A DNA stretch of 50,900 nucleotides from Lachnospiraceae bacterium (GCA_900751785.1 CAADSM010000097.1:1-50900), one strand, 5' to 3'. Shown: positions 41,551-50,120, counted from the first letter of the stretch. The notes: generated by a model not told the origin, from the sequence alone. Made by a program: numbers and translations.

Positions 41551-42852
41551 CTAGCCTTCTGCCTGCTGCCCGGCCAGATAATCGATAAACTGCTGCGCCG
41601 TCCTGCCCGACAGCCCGCCGTGGGAAAGCTCCCATTTGTTCGCCTCCAGAAGGAGCTGTTCCTCCGGCATTGTAATGCCGTTCCTCTCCGCCAGCGACCT
41701 TACGATCTCCTGGAACTCCTTCTTGTCCGGAGAACCGAAGTAGATCGTGACGCCGAATCTGGCGACGAGGGAGAGCTTCTCCTGCACCGTGTCGTTCGTG
41801 TGCAGCTCTTCATCCCTGTCCGCCTTGTCGCGGAAGGTCTCACGGATCAGATGGCGGCGGTTCGATGTGGCATAGATGAGCACATTCTCCGGCTTCTTCT
41901 CGAGTCCTCCCTCGATGACAGCTTTCAGGTACTTGTACTCGATCTCAAACTCCTCAAAAGAGAGATCGTCCATATAGATGATGAATTTATAATTTCTGTT
42001 CTTGATCTGCGCGATCACATCATTGAGATCCTGGAACTGGTGCTTATACACCTCGATCATACGGAGTCCCTGATCGTAATACTGGTTCAGTATCGCCTTG
42101 ATGGAGGAGGACTTTCCTGTGCCGGCATCGCCGAAGAGCAGACAGTTGTTCGCCTTTCTGCCTTCCACGAACGCCTTCGTGTTGTCGATCAGCTTCTTCT
42201 TCGCGATCTCATATCCCACCAGGTCGTCGAGATGTACATGGGCAATGTTGGTGATCGGAACGATCTCCACGTCTCCATGCTCCGGGTGCTCCACGCGAAA
42301 CGCCTTGTGGAGTCCCAGTTTTCCCACACCAAATTCTCTGTAGAACTGCGTCATCGCCTTCTTGAACTCCGCCGCGTCAGCCGCACTGCCCAGCTTTCTG
42401 CTCAGGTCGCAGATCCGGTCTTTTATCCGGCGGTTAAAGACCTTTCCTCCGCCGGTCACATTTTTATAGTCCATGAGCACCTGGATGCATTCTGCCTCCA
42501 GACTCTTCTCAAGCACTGTGAAATCATAGTCGAACAGCTCTTTGAATATTTCAAAATCGTGGAGGGCGATCTGGTTGATGCTCCCGTCTACCTCTCCCAC
42601 GATCTCGCAGGATGTGCTGTATGCGTTCTCATCATTCACGAGAAGGAAGGTAAGGTATGTATGCCAGAGGTTTCCCTCGAATCCGTGGCTCACAGACAGC
42701 TCGAGCAGGCTGTTGACACACTCGAAGAGCAGACTTCTCAGATCCTCTTTGTTATAGTATTCACTCCCGTGATTCTCGATCAGGAACGTCATGTCCCTGA
42801 GGATCTCTCCGTGATCCATATTTTTATACAGCATCAGTTCATTTGTCCGCAT
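41551..42852 (-). CDS. DUF815 family ATP-binding protein
   Basis: The ATG at 42852 after AGAGG gives 433 residues (MRTNELMLYKNMDHGEILRDM). It is an AAA-type ATPase: Walker A CLLFGDAGTGKSSS at about residue 245, Walker B FIIYMDDLSFEEFE, sensor region NVLIYATSNRRHLI and RDEELHTNDTVQEKLSLVARFGV, typical of DUF815. The N-terminal half is helical. The biological role is not known. It lies 16 bases after pheA on the same strand and is probably in its operon. Confidence 0.88.
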   Translation of the reverse strand: MRTNELMLYKNMDHGEILRDMTFLIENHGSEYYNKEDLRSLLFECVNSLLELSVSHGFEGNLWHTYLTFLLVNDENAYSTSCEIVGEVDGSINQIALHDFEIFKELFDYDFTVLEKSLEAECIQVLMDYKNVTGGGKVFNRRIKDRICDLSRKLGSAADAAEFKKAMTQFYREFGVGKLGLHKAFRVEHPEHGDVEIVPITNIAHVHLDDLVGYEIAKKKLIDNTKAFVEGRKANNCLLFGDAGTGKSSSIKAILNQYYDQGLRMIEVYKHQFQDLNDVIAQIKNRNYKFIIYMDDLSFEEFEIEYKYLKAVIEGGLEKKPENVLIYATSNRRHLIRETFRDKADRDEELHTNDTVQEKLSLVARFGVTIYFGSPDKKEFQEIVRSLAERNGITMPEEQLLLEANKWELSHGGLSGRTAQQFIDYLAGQQAEG

Positions 42853-42868
42853 GGTATGACCTCTTTTC

Positions 42869-43999
42869 TTAATAGTTTCCAAGTATCTTCAGGTTTCTCG
42901 CCTCTTCGCGCAGTCCGCGGATCGCGTTCTTCACCGCAGGATCTTCCATGTTTCCCTCGAAGTCGACGAAGAAACAGTACTCCCAGTTCTTTCCCTCCAC
43001 CGGCCTCGACTCGATCTTGCTCATGTTCAGATCATTGTAGATAAAATGCGAGAGGATATTGTACAGCGAGCCGCTCGTGTGAGGCACTTCAAAACGGATG
43101 CTGATCTTGGATGCATTTTTCAGAAAGATCTTCTGGTTCGTCACGACGATGAATCTCGTACTGTTGTCCGGCTCGTCGTTGATCTTGTCCACCAGCACGG
43201 AAAGCCCGTGCACCTGCGCCGCATAGGCGCTGCACACTGCCGCCTGTGTCTTATCCTGCTCCTGTAACACCTTCTTCGCCGCGATCGCCGTGTTCACCAC
43301 GCTGATCTTCTGCCAGTCCGAATGATCGTCCAGGAAACGCCTTGTCTGCATCAGCGCCTCTGTCTTGGAGTAGACCGTGCGGATATCAGAAAGCGAAGTC
43401 CCCGGAAGGCCTGCAAGCGTGTGCACTACCGGAAGTATCGTCTCTGCAACGATATAGTTCTCAAACTCATCGAGGAGATCATACATCTCATTGCCCGGGC
43501 CCGCCGAGGAATTTTCGATCGGCAGCACCGCGTAATCTGCGGATCCCTCCTCGATGGCCTCCATCGCCTCCCGGAATGTCCGGACATGGAAGCTGTTCAC
43601 GTCCCTGCCGAAGTACTGCTCCATCGCTGCCTGGCTGTAGGCTCCTTCTGTTCCCTGATAGACCACTCTCGCATTCTCCGCTTCCAGCGAATCTACCTGT
43701 ATGAATGGCAGGCGGCCGAGCGCCCCGGCCTCCACGAGCTGTCTGTACTGCAGCTTCCTGCTCATGGACATGAGCTGTCTGTACAGCTCGCGGACTCCTT
43801 TCTTGTTGAACTCGCCGTCCACCTTGGACGCCACGTCCGCCATCTTCTCATTCTCCCGCTGCCGGTCATATACCTTCCGGCCCGCATGGACCTTGTATTC
43901 CCCCACTGCCTCGCAGACTTCCATACGTTTCTCATATAATTTCACAAGCTGGTCGTCGATCGCATCCAGCTCTGTTCTCAGTTCTTCCAATGATGCCAT
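42869..43999 (-). CDS. pheA: Bifunctional chorismate mutase / prephenate dehydratase
   Basis: The ATG at 43999, eight bases after GGAG, gives 376 residues. It turns chorismate into prephenate and then phenylpyruvate for phenylalanine. Residues 1-85 are an AroQ-type mutase (ELRTELDAIDDQLVKLYEKRMEVCEAVGEYK). The dehydratase part has VVYQGTEGAYSQAAMEQYFG, ADYAVLPIENSSAGPGNEMYDLL and NSTRFIVVTNQ with the TRF motif. An ACT domain (PHTSGSLYNILSHFIYNDLNMSKIESRPVEG) with ESRP binds phenylalanine, so feedback inhibition is expected. Confidence 0.95.
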   Translation of the reverse strand: MASLEELRTELDAIDDQLVKLYEKRMEVCEAVGEYKVHAGRKVYDRQRENEKMADVASKVDGEFNKKGVRELYRQLMSMSRKLQYRQLVEAGALGRLPFIQVDSLEAENARVVYQGTEGAYSQAAMEQYFGRDVNSFHVRTFREAMEAIEEGSADYAVLPIENSSAGPGNEMYDLLDEFENYIVAETILPVVHTLAGLPGTSLSDIRTVYSKTEALMQTRRFLDDHSDWQKISVVNTAIAAKKVLQEQDKTQAAVCSAYAAQVHGLSVLVDKINDEPDNSTRFIVVTNQKIFLKNASKISIRFEVPHTSGSLYNILSHFIYNDLNMSKIESRPVEGKNWEYCFFVDFEGNMEDPAVKNAIRGLREEARNLKILGNY

Positions 44000-44054
44000 T
44001 CTCATTTCTCCTTTCACTGCGGCGCAGGCCGCCTTATTGGGCGCGCGCCGCCAT

Positions 44055-44083
44055 TTGACAGTATAATATATTTCCTGTATAAA
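44055..44083 (+). promoter_or_regulatory. Strong sigma-A-type promoter
   Basis: TTGACA (44055-44060), 17 bases, TATAAA (44078-44083). Transcription would begin near 44090, only about 23 bases before the next ATG. Confidence 0.72.
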
Positions 44084-44112
44084 ATCTACACCTTGAATAC
44101 ATACTTTTTAGT

Positions 44113-44493
44113 ATGATGAAGAACAAATTTATATTATGCGGCACCCTTGGCTGGTGCATGGAGATCATTTTTACCGGGCTCGGCTCCCTGAAGGACCACG
44201 AACACCGTCTCACCGCGAAGACTTCCATCTGGATGTTCCCCATCTACGGGATGGCATGCCTCCTCACGCCCCTCTGCCGCCTCATGCGCGGAAAAAGCCT
44301 GCTCTTAAGAGGCTCTGTCTATACCTGCTGCATCTTTGCCGGAGAGTTCGTAAGCGGCAGTCTGCTGAAGCGCCACGGTGCCTGCCCGTGGGACTACAGC
44401 AGGGCAAAACACAATATTAAAGGTCTGATCCGCCTGGACTATGCTCCGCTTTGGTTCGGGGCGGGTCTCCTGTTCGAGAAGATAATACGGTAA
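44113..44493 (+). CDS. Small membrane protein, putative ABC transporter permease family (CmpB type)
   Basis: 126 residues with about three or four membrane spans (FILCGTLGWCMEIIFTGLGS, MFPIYGMACLLTPLCRLM, VYTCCIFAGEFVSGSLL, LDYAPLWFGAGLLFEKII). The pattern GWCMEI...SIWMFPIYG...EFVSGSLLKR...PWDYS is that of the CmpB-like family, called a putative ABC permease although no ATPase gene is near. No ribosome site is visible before the ATG codons at 44113 and 44116, and the promoter lies close, so the message has a very short leader. Confidence 0.78.
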   Translation: MMKNKFILCGTLGWCMEIIFTGLGSLKDHEHRLTAKTSIWMFPIYGMACLLTPLCRLMRGKSLLLRGSVYTCCIFAGEFVSGSLLKRHGACPWDYSRAKHNIKGLIRLDYAPLWFGAGLLFEKIIR

Positions 44494-44501
44494 ATTTGCG
44501 G

Positions 44502-44530
44502 TTGAAAATCAGAACATTTTAGTATATGAT
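44502..44530 (+). promoter_or_regulatory. Candidate promoter of the nitroreductase gene
   Basis: TTGAAA (44502-44507), 17 bases, TATGAT (44525-44530), about 60 bases before the nitroreductase start. Confidence 0.6.
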
Positions 44531-44592
44531 TAAGTGGAGATTGGGCAGGTCTTATCACAAGGCCTGCTTATAAAAAATAGGGAGGCACACAA

Positions 44593-45129
44593 ATGAACGT
44601 TACAGAATGTATTAAAAACCGCAGAAGCATCCGCAGATACAAGCCGGAAGCGGTGGATCATTCTCTGATCGATTCTATTGTTTCGATGGCATCTTATTCC
44701 CCTTCCTGGAAAAACACTCAGATCACCCGTTACACTGCGGTCGAAGATCCTTCACTTCTCAATGAGATCGCAGACAAGTATACCCCTGATTACAATTCAA
44801 AGATCATCCGTCAGGCGCCCATGCTGATGGCCGTCACCTTTATCAAGGGCAGGAGCGGCTTCGAGCGGGACGGTTCATATTCCACGAAAAAGGAAGACCG
44901 CTGGCAGATGTTCGACGTCGGCGCTGCATGCCAGACCTTCTGCCTTGCGGCAAAGGAAAAAGGGCTCGGCACCGTGATCATGGGGATCTTTGATGAGGAC
45001 GGGATCACAGAGCTTTTACATATTCCCGAGGAGCAGGAGCTGGCTGCATTGATCGCCATCGGATGGCCGGATATCGATCCTGACGCTCCGAAGAGGAAGA
45101 GCACTGAAGAACTGCTTCAATACAGATAA
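44593..45129 (+). CDS. Nitroreductase family flavoprotein
   Basis: 178 residues. The start MNVTECIKNRRSIRRYKPEAV is the FMN-phosphate-binding RRSIRRY motif of the family; SPSWKNTQITRYTAV, FDVGAACQTFCLAAKEKGLGTVIMGIF and LAALIAIGWPDIDPDAPKRKS complete it. It likely reduces nitro or quinone-type substrates with NAD(P)H; the true substrate is unknown. It starts after GGGAGG and ends 39 bases before pyrB with no terminator between, so read-through into pyrB is possible. Confidence 0.9.
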   Translation: MNVTECIKNRRSIRRYKPEAVDHSLIDSIVSMASYSPSWKNTQITRYTAVEDPSLLNEIADKYTPDYNSKIIRQAPMLMAVTFIKGRSGFERDGSYSTKKEDRWQMFDVGAACQTFCLAAKEKGLGTVIMGIFDEDGITELLHIPEEQELAALIAIGWPDIDPDAPKRKSTEELLQYR

Positions 45130-45135
45130 AATTAA

Positions 45136-45154
45136 GTGATATGATCCATATCAC
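45136..45154 (+). promoter_or_regulatory. Perfect palindrome directly before the pyrB ribosome site
   Basis: GTGATATG-atc-CATATCAC ends where the GGAGGAGG ribosome site of pyrB begins. It could be a regulator site or a hairpin that limits ribosome binding. Confidence 0.6.
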
Positions 45155-45168
45155 GGAGGAGGTTTTTT

Positions 45169-46089
45169 ATGAGACATTTGATGAGTCCACTGGATTTCAC
45201 AGTGGAAGAACTTGACAACCTGCTGGATCTCGCACAGGATATCGAGGCAAACCCGGCAAAATACGCACACGCATGCGAGGGCAAGAAGCTCGCAACGCTC
45301 TTCTACGAGCCGAGCACCCGCACGCGCTTGAGCCACGAAGCGGCAATGCTGAACCTGGGCGGAAGCGTGATGGGATTCGCTTCCTCGGATTCCAGCTCTG
45401 CCTCAAAGGGCGAGAGTGTTGCAGACACGATCCGCGTGATCTCCTGCTATGCAGATATCTGCGCGATGAGACACCCGAAGGAGGGTGCTCCCATGGTCGC
45501 AAGCCAGCATGCCACTATCCCGGTCATCAACGCGGGAGACGGCGGACACCAGCATCCGACACAGACACTGACCGATCTTCTCACCATCCGGAATCTGAAG
45601 GGACGTCTCTGCAATATGACGATCGGTCTGTGCGGCGACCTGAAGTTCGGACGCACCGTTCATTCCCTGATCAATGCGCTTGTGCGTTATGAAGGGATCC
45701 GGTTTGTCCTGATCTCACCGGAAGAGCTGAGACTTCCGGAGTACATCCGCCACGATGTCCTTGACAAGAACAATATTCCTTACGAGGAAGTTGTCCGCCT
45801 TGAGGACGCGCTGCCGAGCCTTGACATTCTCTATATGACCCGTGTCCAGAAGGAGCGTTTCTTCAACGAGGAAGACTACGTGCGGATGAAGGATTTCTAC
45901 ATCCTGGACAAGGCCAAGATGGATCTCGCTCCGGAGGATATGTACGTACTCCACCCGCTCCCGAGGGTAAACGAGATCTCCGTCGAGGTTGACGACGACC
46001 CACGCGCCGCATATTTCCGCCAGGCACAGTACGGCGTATATGTGCGCATGGCTCTGATACTGACACTGCTGGACATCCATGTGGACTGA
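45169..46089 (+). CDS. pyrB: Aspartate carbamoyltransferase catalytic subunit
   Basis: 306 residues. It joins carbamoyl phosphate and aspartate, the first committed step of pyrimidine synthesis. [21 protein letters not shown] at residues 45-65 holds the carbamoyl-phosphate motif [23 protein letters not shown] and the C-terminal [26 protein letters not shown] are also typical. A strong GGAGGAGG site precedes the ATG. pyrI follows 54 bases later, so the enzyme is the allosteric type with a regulatory chain. Confidence 0.96.
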   Translation: MRHLMSPLDFTVEELDNLLDLAQDIEANPAKYAHACEGKKLATLFYEPSTRTRLSHEAAMLNLGGSVMGFASSDSSSASKGESVADTIRVISCYADICAMRHPKEGAPMVASQHATIPVINAGDGGHQHPTQTLTDLLTIRNLKGRLCNMTIGLCGDLKFGRTVHSLINALVRYEGIRFVLISPEELRLPEYIRHDVLDKNNIPYEEVVRLEDALPSLDILYMTRVQKERFFNEEDYVRMKDFYILDKAKMDLAPEDMYVLHPLPRVNEISVEVDDDPRAAYFRQAQYGVYVRMALILTLLDIHVD

Positions 46090-46143
46090 TCATCGGATCC
46101 GGCGAACCGTAAACAGGATTTCAATAAAGAGAGGAACAGATAA

Positions 46144-46587
46144 ATGGTAAAAAATACATTGAATGTAGGAAGTATCTCAGAAGGCTTCGTCCTCGACCAC
46201 ATCGAGGCAGGCAGGAGCATGGATATCTACAAATATCTCCACCTTGACAAGCTGGACTGCTGCGTGGCGATCATCAAGAACGCAAAGAGCAGCAAGATGG
46301 GAAAAAAGGACATCATTAAGATCGAATGCCCGATCGATTTCATGGATCTGGACATTCTCGGATTCATCGACCACAATATCACAGTAAACATCATCGAGAA
46401 CGAACAGATCGTCGAGAAGAAGCAGCTCAGGCTTCCGAGAGAGATCAAAAACGTGATCCGCTGCAAGAACCCGAGGTGCATCACCTCCATCGAGCAGGGA
46501 CTGGATCATGTCTTTGTCCTCACAGACGAGGAAAATCAGATCTACAGATGTAAGTACTGCGAAGAGAAATACCGCAGAAGAAGATAA
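46144..46587 (+). CDS. pyrI: Aspartate carbamoyltransferase regulatory subunit
   Basis: 147 residues. The N-terminal nucleotide-binding part has EGFVLDHIEAGRSMDIYKYLHLDKLDC and the C-terminal zinc domain has CKNPRCITSIEQG and IYRCKYCEEKY, giving the four cysteine ligands. It binds CTP/ATP and tunes PyrB. It ends just before a strong terminator. Confidence 0.96.
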   Translation: MVKNTLNVGSISEGFVLDHIEAGRSMDIYKYLHLDKLDCCVAIIKNAKSSKMGKKDIIKIECPIDFMDLDILGFIDHNITVNIIENEQIVEKKQLRLPREIKNVIRCKNPRCITSIEQGLDHVFVLTDEENQIYRCKYCEEKYRRRR

Positions 46588-46602
46588 TCCTGCAGATATT
46601 GA

Positions 46603-46641
46603 AAAACTGCCTGCCGGACGGAATGTCCTGCAGGCAGTTTT
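46603..46641. terminator. Bidirectional terminator between pyrI and DAHP synthase genes
   Basis: AAAACTGCCTGC (46603-46614) pairs with GCAGGCAGTTTT (46630-46641), T-rich on both strands. It ends pyrBI on the plus strand and the DAHP synthase gene on the minus strand. Confidence 0.88.
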
Positions 46642-46651
46642 TTCGTAACCG

Positions 46652-46693
46652 TTCAGCCAAAGATAAAGGTGCAGGCTGAACTGTTATTTTTTT
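46652..46693 (+). terminator. Second hairpin with T-run after pyrI
   Basis: TTCAGCC (46652-46658) pairs with GGCTGAA (46674-46680), and seven T stand at 46687-46693. It may back up the first terminator. Confidence 0.55.
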
Positions 46694-46714
46694 ACGCTCT
46701 TCTCCAGAAGTCTC

Positions 46715-47746
46715 CTAACACTCTTCTGCGATCTTGTAGATCAGTCTTTCCGTATCCTCCCAGCCGAGGCACGGATCTGTGATCGATTTTCCGTAGACTC
46801 TGTTCTCATCGATCCTCTGGCACCCTTCTTCGAGATAGCTCTCGATCATCACTCCTTTGATGATCCCCTTAAGCTCAGGATCATACTTCCTGCTGTGGAG
46901 CACCTCGCTCACGATCCGGATCTGCTCGCGGAACTGCTTGTCAGAGTTCGAGTGGTTCGCATCCACGATCGCCGCGGGATTCTTGAGATCCCGCTTCTTG
47001 TACATCTCCAGCAGACGGATCAGATCCTCATAGTGATAGTTCGGGATACACTTGCCGTACTTGTCCACGCCGCCTCTCAGGATGACATGGGCGAGGTCAT
47101 TTCCGTCCGTCGTCACATCCATTCCTCTATAGATAAACCGGTGAGAGCTCTGCGCCGCCTTCACGGAGTTCAGCATCACTGAGAAATCTCCGCTGGTCGG
47201 ATTCTTCATCCCGACGGGAATGTCCATGCTGCTCGCAGTCAGCCTGTGCTGCTGGTTCTCCACTGAGCGCGCTCCGACCGCCTCATAGGAAAGGATGTCA
47301 TCCAGATAGCTCCTGTTCTCCGGATAGAGCATCTCGTCCGCCGCTGTCAGCCCGCTCTCACTGATGGCGCGTGTATGGAGCCTGCGGATGGCAATGATCC
47401 CCTCCAGAAGGTTCGGCTCCTGGTCCGGTTCCGGCTGATGGAGCATTCCCTTATAGCCCTCCCCGGTCGTCCGCGGCTTGTTCGTATAGATCCTGGGAAT
47501 GAGCATCAGACGGTCTGCCACCTTTTCATTCACCGCCGCAAGCCTGTTCACATACTCGCACACCGAATCCTCGTTGTCCGCGGAACAGGGACCCACGATC
47601 ACGATAAACTTATCTGATCTCCCCGTAAAGATATCCCGTATCTCCCGATCTCTCTTCTCCTTGATCCGTATGATCTCCTCTGAGAGAGGATATTCTGCCT
47701 TCAGTTCTGCCGGCAGAGGCAGTTCTGCATTGATCTTCATTCCCAT
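46715..47746 (-). CDS. 3-deoxy-7-phosphoheptulonate (DAHP) synthase, class I alpha
   Basis: 343 residues. It joins phosphoenolpyruvate and erythrose 4-phosphate, the first step of the shikimate pathway, and so feeds pheA nearby. AroF/G/H-type marks: IVIVGPCSADNEDSVCEYVNRL-like opening, RIYTNKPRTTGEGYKGMLHQP, SYEAVGARSVENQQHRLTASSMDIPVGMKNPTSGD, ILRGG and DANHSNSDKQ, EGCQRI and YGKSITDPCLGWEDTE. No separate regulatory domain is present. The start is an ATG eight bases after GGAG. Confidence 0.95.
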   Translation of the reverse strand: MGMKINAELPLPAELKAEYPLSEEIIRIKEKRDREIRDIFTGRSDKFIVIVGPCSADNEDSVCEYVNRLAAVNEKVADRLMLIPRIYTNKPRTTGEGYKGMLHQPEPDQEPNLLEGIIAIRRLHTRAISESGLTAADEMLYPENRSYLDDILSYEAVGARSVENQQHRLTASSMDIPVGMKNPTSGDFSVMLNSVKAAQSSHRFIYRGMDVTTDGNDLAHVILRGGVDKYGKCIPNYHYEDLIRLLEMYKKRDLKNPAAIVDANHSNSDKQFREQIRIVSEVLHSRKYDPELKGIIKGVMIESYLEEGCQRIDENRVYGKSITDPCLGWEDTERLIYKIAEEC

Positions 47747-47822
47747 CGCATTTCTCTCCTGTCGTAATTTAAATCAGCTCTTTCTGCAGATAAAATGTAC
47801 TATAACAACAATAAAAAAGTGC

Positions 47823-48209
47823 CAAGCAAGACGATAAGCCGGGTTATGTCGTTGGACAATCATCTATCTAGGCACGGCGTCGCCGCCGTGCTCAAGCGAC
47901 CAACCTGAAGCGTGACGGGCCGCCACACTGCTTCTATCCGGTCTTGCTTCGGATGGGGTTTACATGTGCCCTCGCTGTTACCAGAGAGGCGGTAGTCTCT
48001 TACACTGCCTTTCCACCCTTACCCGGGCATATGTATGCAGAGCTCTGCCTCTGAGATCTCTGCATACATATGCCCGGGCGGTTTATTTCTGTTGCACTGG
48101 CCTTGGAGTCGCCTCCACCGGACGTTATCCGGCATCCTGCCCTGTGAAGCCCGGACTTTCCTCGTCTGCGGCCTTTCGGCACATGCAGCCGCGATTGTCT
48201 GTCTTACTT
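47823..48209 (-). ncRNA. rnpB: RNase P RNA, bacterial class A
   Basis: On the minus strand the RNA runs from AAGTAAGACAGAC to GTCTTGCTT, whose ends pair as P1. The conserved GAGGAAAGTCCGGGC lies near the 5' end, AGTGCAACAGAAA and GGTAAGGGTGGAAAGGC in the middle, and GATGATTGTCCAACGACATAACCCGGCTTA near the 3' end. Length is about 387 bases. The P12 stem is a perfect 21-bp helix (48022-48042 with 48058-48078), longer than usual. A T-run just after the 3' end acts with P1 as a terminator. Confidence 0.96.
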
Positions 48210-48222
48210 GACACATTTTTCA

Positions 48223-48251
48223 ATTATACTATCGAATGCTCCGGCTGTCCA
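48223..48251 (-). promoter_or_regulatory. rnpB promoter
   Basis: On the minus strand TGGACA (48251-48246), 17 bases, TATAAT (48228-48223), about 14 bases before the RNA 5' end. Confidence 0.75.
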
Positions 48252-48271
48252 GCCCTTTTCCTGAAAACCAG

Positions 48272-48368
48272 GTTACTGTTCGCACCGCACTCAGAGATAG
48301 GAAGATGCAGCGTCATGCCTGCATGTAAGAAGCTTTTCCTATCCCTGAGTACGAGTGGGACTCGTAAC
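48272..48368. repeat. Structured palindromic element between rnpB and rnhA
   Basis: A 15-bp stem with one mismatch (48289-48303 with 48336-48350) carries an inner hairpin ATGCAG...CTGCAT. Next to it TACGAGT-ggg-ACTCGTA forms a 7-bp hairpin, and GTTAC (48272-48276) can pair with GTAAC (48364-48368). No T-run follows, so it is not a plain terminator. Confidence 0.6.
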
Positions 48369-48388
48369 TGCCGCCAGGCCCACTCCTC

Positions 48389-48862
48389 TTACACTCCCTC
48401 GTCGACGATCAGGCCGTCTCCGTCCGCCGCCGTCGTAGCGAGCTCGTCGCACCGCTCATTCTGGGGATGTCCGTCGTGGCCCTTGACCCAGTGGAAGGTG
48501 ACGCTGTGGGGCTCTTTTGCCGCCAGAAGGCGCTTCCACAGATCCACATTCTTCACCGGCTCATTCTTCCCTCGTTTCCAGTTCTTCTTGATCCAGCCGT
48601 CCACCCAGTGCTGGTTGAACGCGTTCACCACATACTGGGAATCCGAATAGACCTCCACCGTACACGGGCGGTTCAGCGCCTCAAGTCCCGCGATCACCGC
48701 CATCAGCTCCATCCGGTTGTTCGTCGTCTTCACATATCCCTGGGACATCTCCTTTGTGTGGAGCTGCCCCTTCGGATCCACATATTCTAGTACAGAGCCG
48801 TATCCTCCCGGCCCGTCCGGGTTGCCCCTGGCCGCCCCGTCTGTATAAATCTTCACAAGCAT
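48389..48862 (-). CDS. rnhA: Ribonuclease HI
   Basis: The ATG at 48862 after AGAGGAAGACA gives 157 residues. It cuts RNA in RNA-DNA hybrids. The four acids are seen in [48 protein letters not shown] and [26 protein letters not shown] also holds the catalytic histidine loop. Length is normal for type I enzymes. Confidence 0.95.
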   Translation of the reverse strand: MLVKIYTDGAARGNPDGPGGYGSVLEYVDPKGQLHTKEMSQGYVKTTNNRMELMAVIAGLEALNRPCTVEVYSDSQYVVNAFNQHWVDGWIKKNWKRGKNEPVKNVDLWKRLLAAKEPHSVTFHWVKGHDGHPQNERCDELATTAADGDGLIVDEGV

Positions 48863-48889
48863 TGTCTTCCTCTGTCCTCTCTGCCGCAA

Positions 48890-49579
48890 TTATTCTTCCA
48901 GCAGGAAGGTCTGTCCCTCCCGCTCTATCCGCACGATCCGATCCTCATATTCCCGGGCACATGTTTCAAGAGAAAGCCTGTCAAACACAGAATACTTTTC
49001 CCAGAAATGCATGGGGAACACCCGCTTCGTGTCCGTGCGCTTCATAAAACAGTCAAGCCCCCAGCAGTACTGCTCTCCCAGTCTCGGGTCCACCGGCACA
49101 AACGCCGCATCGATCTTCTCCTCCTGGAGCTTGTTGATCTCGGACTGATATGCGCGGCGCATCCTTGTATTGTCTTCCTCCGGCTCCCCTTCCCAGTGCC
49201 ACCAGTTCAGGTCTCCCGCATGGTAGACCGTCCTGCCGTGGTATCGGATCAGGAATGCCACCCCCTCGTCCGTCGAGCGCAGTGTCCTGATATGACAGCC
49301 GAACACCTCCCTCTCTTCATTCGGCTTCATGGAGACCACATCCTCCGCTTCCCTTACAAAGATATCGGAGGAAAGGATAAACCGCAGCCTCGGGAAAGCG
49401 TCCCTCAGCGTAAAAATTTCTTTTCTGTAGTGATCATAGTGAGCGTGGCTTACAAATACAAGCAGCTTCTTCTCCGCATCCATCCCCGGGAGCTGCCCCC
49501 TGTAGTAATCAAACAGGAAATAGGCATCCTCCATCTCGATGAGAAAGCCGCTGTGCCCCAGATAAGTTACCCGCATCAT
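48890..49579 (-). CDS. Metallo-beta-lactamase-fold hydrolase
   Basis: 229 residues. The opening MRVTYLGHSGFLIEMEDAYFLFDYY and the metal motif SHAHYDHY (HxHxDH) are those of the UlaG-like branch of the MBL fold; YHAGDLNWWHW gives the later Asp, and VFPMHFWEKY the last His. The substrate is unknown. Its ATG overlaps the stop of the MoaB/Mog-like gene by four bases, so the two are coupled. Confidence 0.88.
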   Translation of the reverse strand: MMRVTYLGHSGFLIEMEDAYFLFDYYRGQLPGMDAEKKLLVFVSHAHYDHYRKEIFTLRDAFPRLRFILSSDIFVREAEDVVSMKPNEEREVFGCHIRTLRSTDEGVAFLIRYHGRTVYHAGDLNWWHWEGEPEEDNTRMRRAYQSEINKLQEEKIDAAFVPVDPRLGEQYCWGLDCFMKRTDTKRVFPMHFWEKYSVFDRLSLETCAREYEDRIVRIEREGQTFLLEE

Positions 49580-50043
49580 AAGCTCATCGTCTCCACGACC
49601 TGGACTACTTCAGGAAGGATATATTCCATATCCTCCTTCGCCATCTTTGTGCTTTCCGGAAGATTGATGATCAGCGTCTTCTTCCTGATCCCCGCTGCGG
49701 AGCGGTCGAGTATGATCTTCTTGGAATAGCGGATATTATATGCCCGGAGCGCTTCCGGTATCCCGGGCAGGAGACGGTCCGCCGTCTCTATGACCGCATC
49801 CGGCGCGCAGTCCCTCTCCCGGTATCCCACGGACCCGGTCGTAAGGATGAGATCCACAGAGCGCGAGTCTGCCAGCCGCTTTATCACGGAAATGACCACT
49901 TCCTTATCCTGCGGAAGCACCCCTGCTGCCCGGACCTCGAACCCTACCTGCAGCAGCATCCTTTTGAGCACTGTCGCTGCCGCGCTCTCTGCTTTCGCCT
50001 TATATGCACCTGTATCCAAAGTAAAAATAGCTGCTTTCATCAT
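49576..50043 (-). CDS. MoaB/Mog-like molybdopterin-binding fold protein
   Basis: 155 residues: KAAIFTLDTGAYKAKAESAAATVLKRMLLQVGFEVRAAGVLPQDKEVV, then LILTTGSVGYRERDCAPDAVIETADRLLPGIPEALRAY and LIINLPESTKMAKEDMEYIL. This is the MoaB/Mog fold that adenylates molybdopterin. The usual TTGGTG-x4-RD motif reads TTGSVGYRERD, so one Gly and the Thr are changed; activity is uncertain. No other molybdenum cofactor genes are in the window. It lies between the amidohydrolase gene and the MBL gene on one strand. Confidence 0.82.
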   Translation of the reverse strand: MMKAAIFTLDTGAYKAKAESAAATVLKRMLLQVGFEVRAAGVLPQDKEVVISVIKRLADSRSVDLILTTGSVGYRERDCAPDAVIETADRLLPGIPEALRAYNIRYSKKIILDRSAAGIRKKTLIINLPESTKMAKEDMEYILPEVVQVVETMSL

Positions 50044-50120
50044 TCGTACCCCTTTCTTAAAATCTTGTGATATCCTCCCCCGCTGTCTGCCTTCACAGAC
50101 AAGACTGTTTCTTTCTCCTG

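Noticed and set aside
41536..43044. 502-codon plus-strand frame opposite the DUF815 and pheA genes
   Set aside because: It spans two well-known minus-strand genes and has no family features or ribosome site; it reflects codon bias of the true genes.
48000..48216. Short minus-strand frames of 60-65 codons
   Set aside because: They lie entirely in the RNase P RNA.
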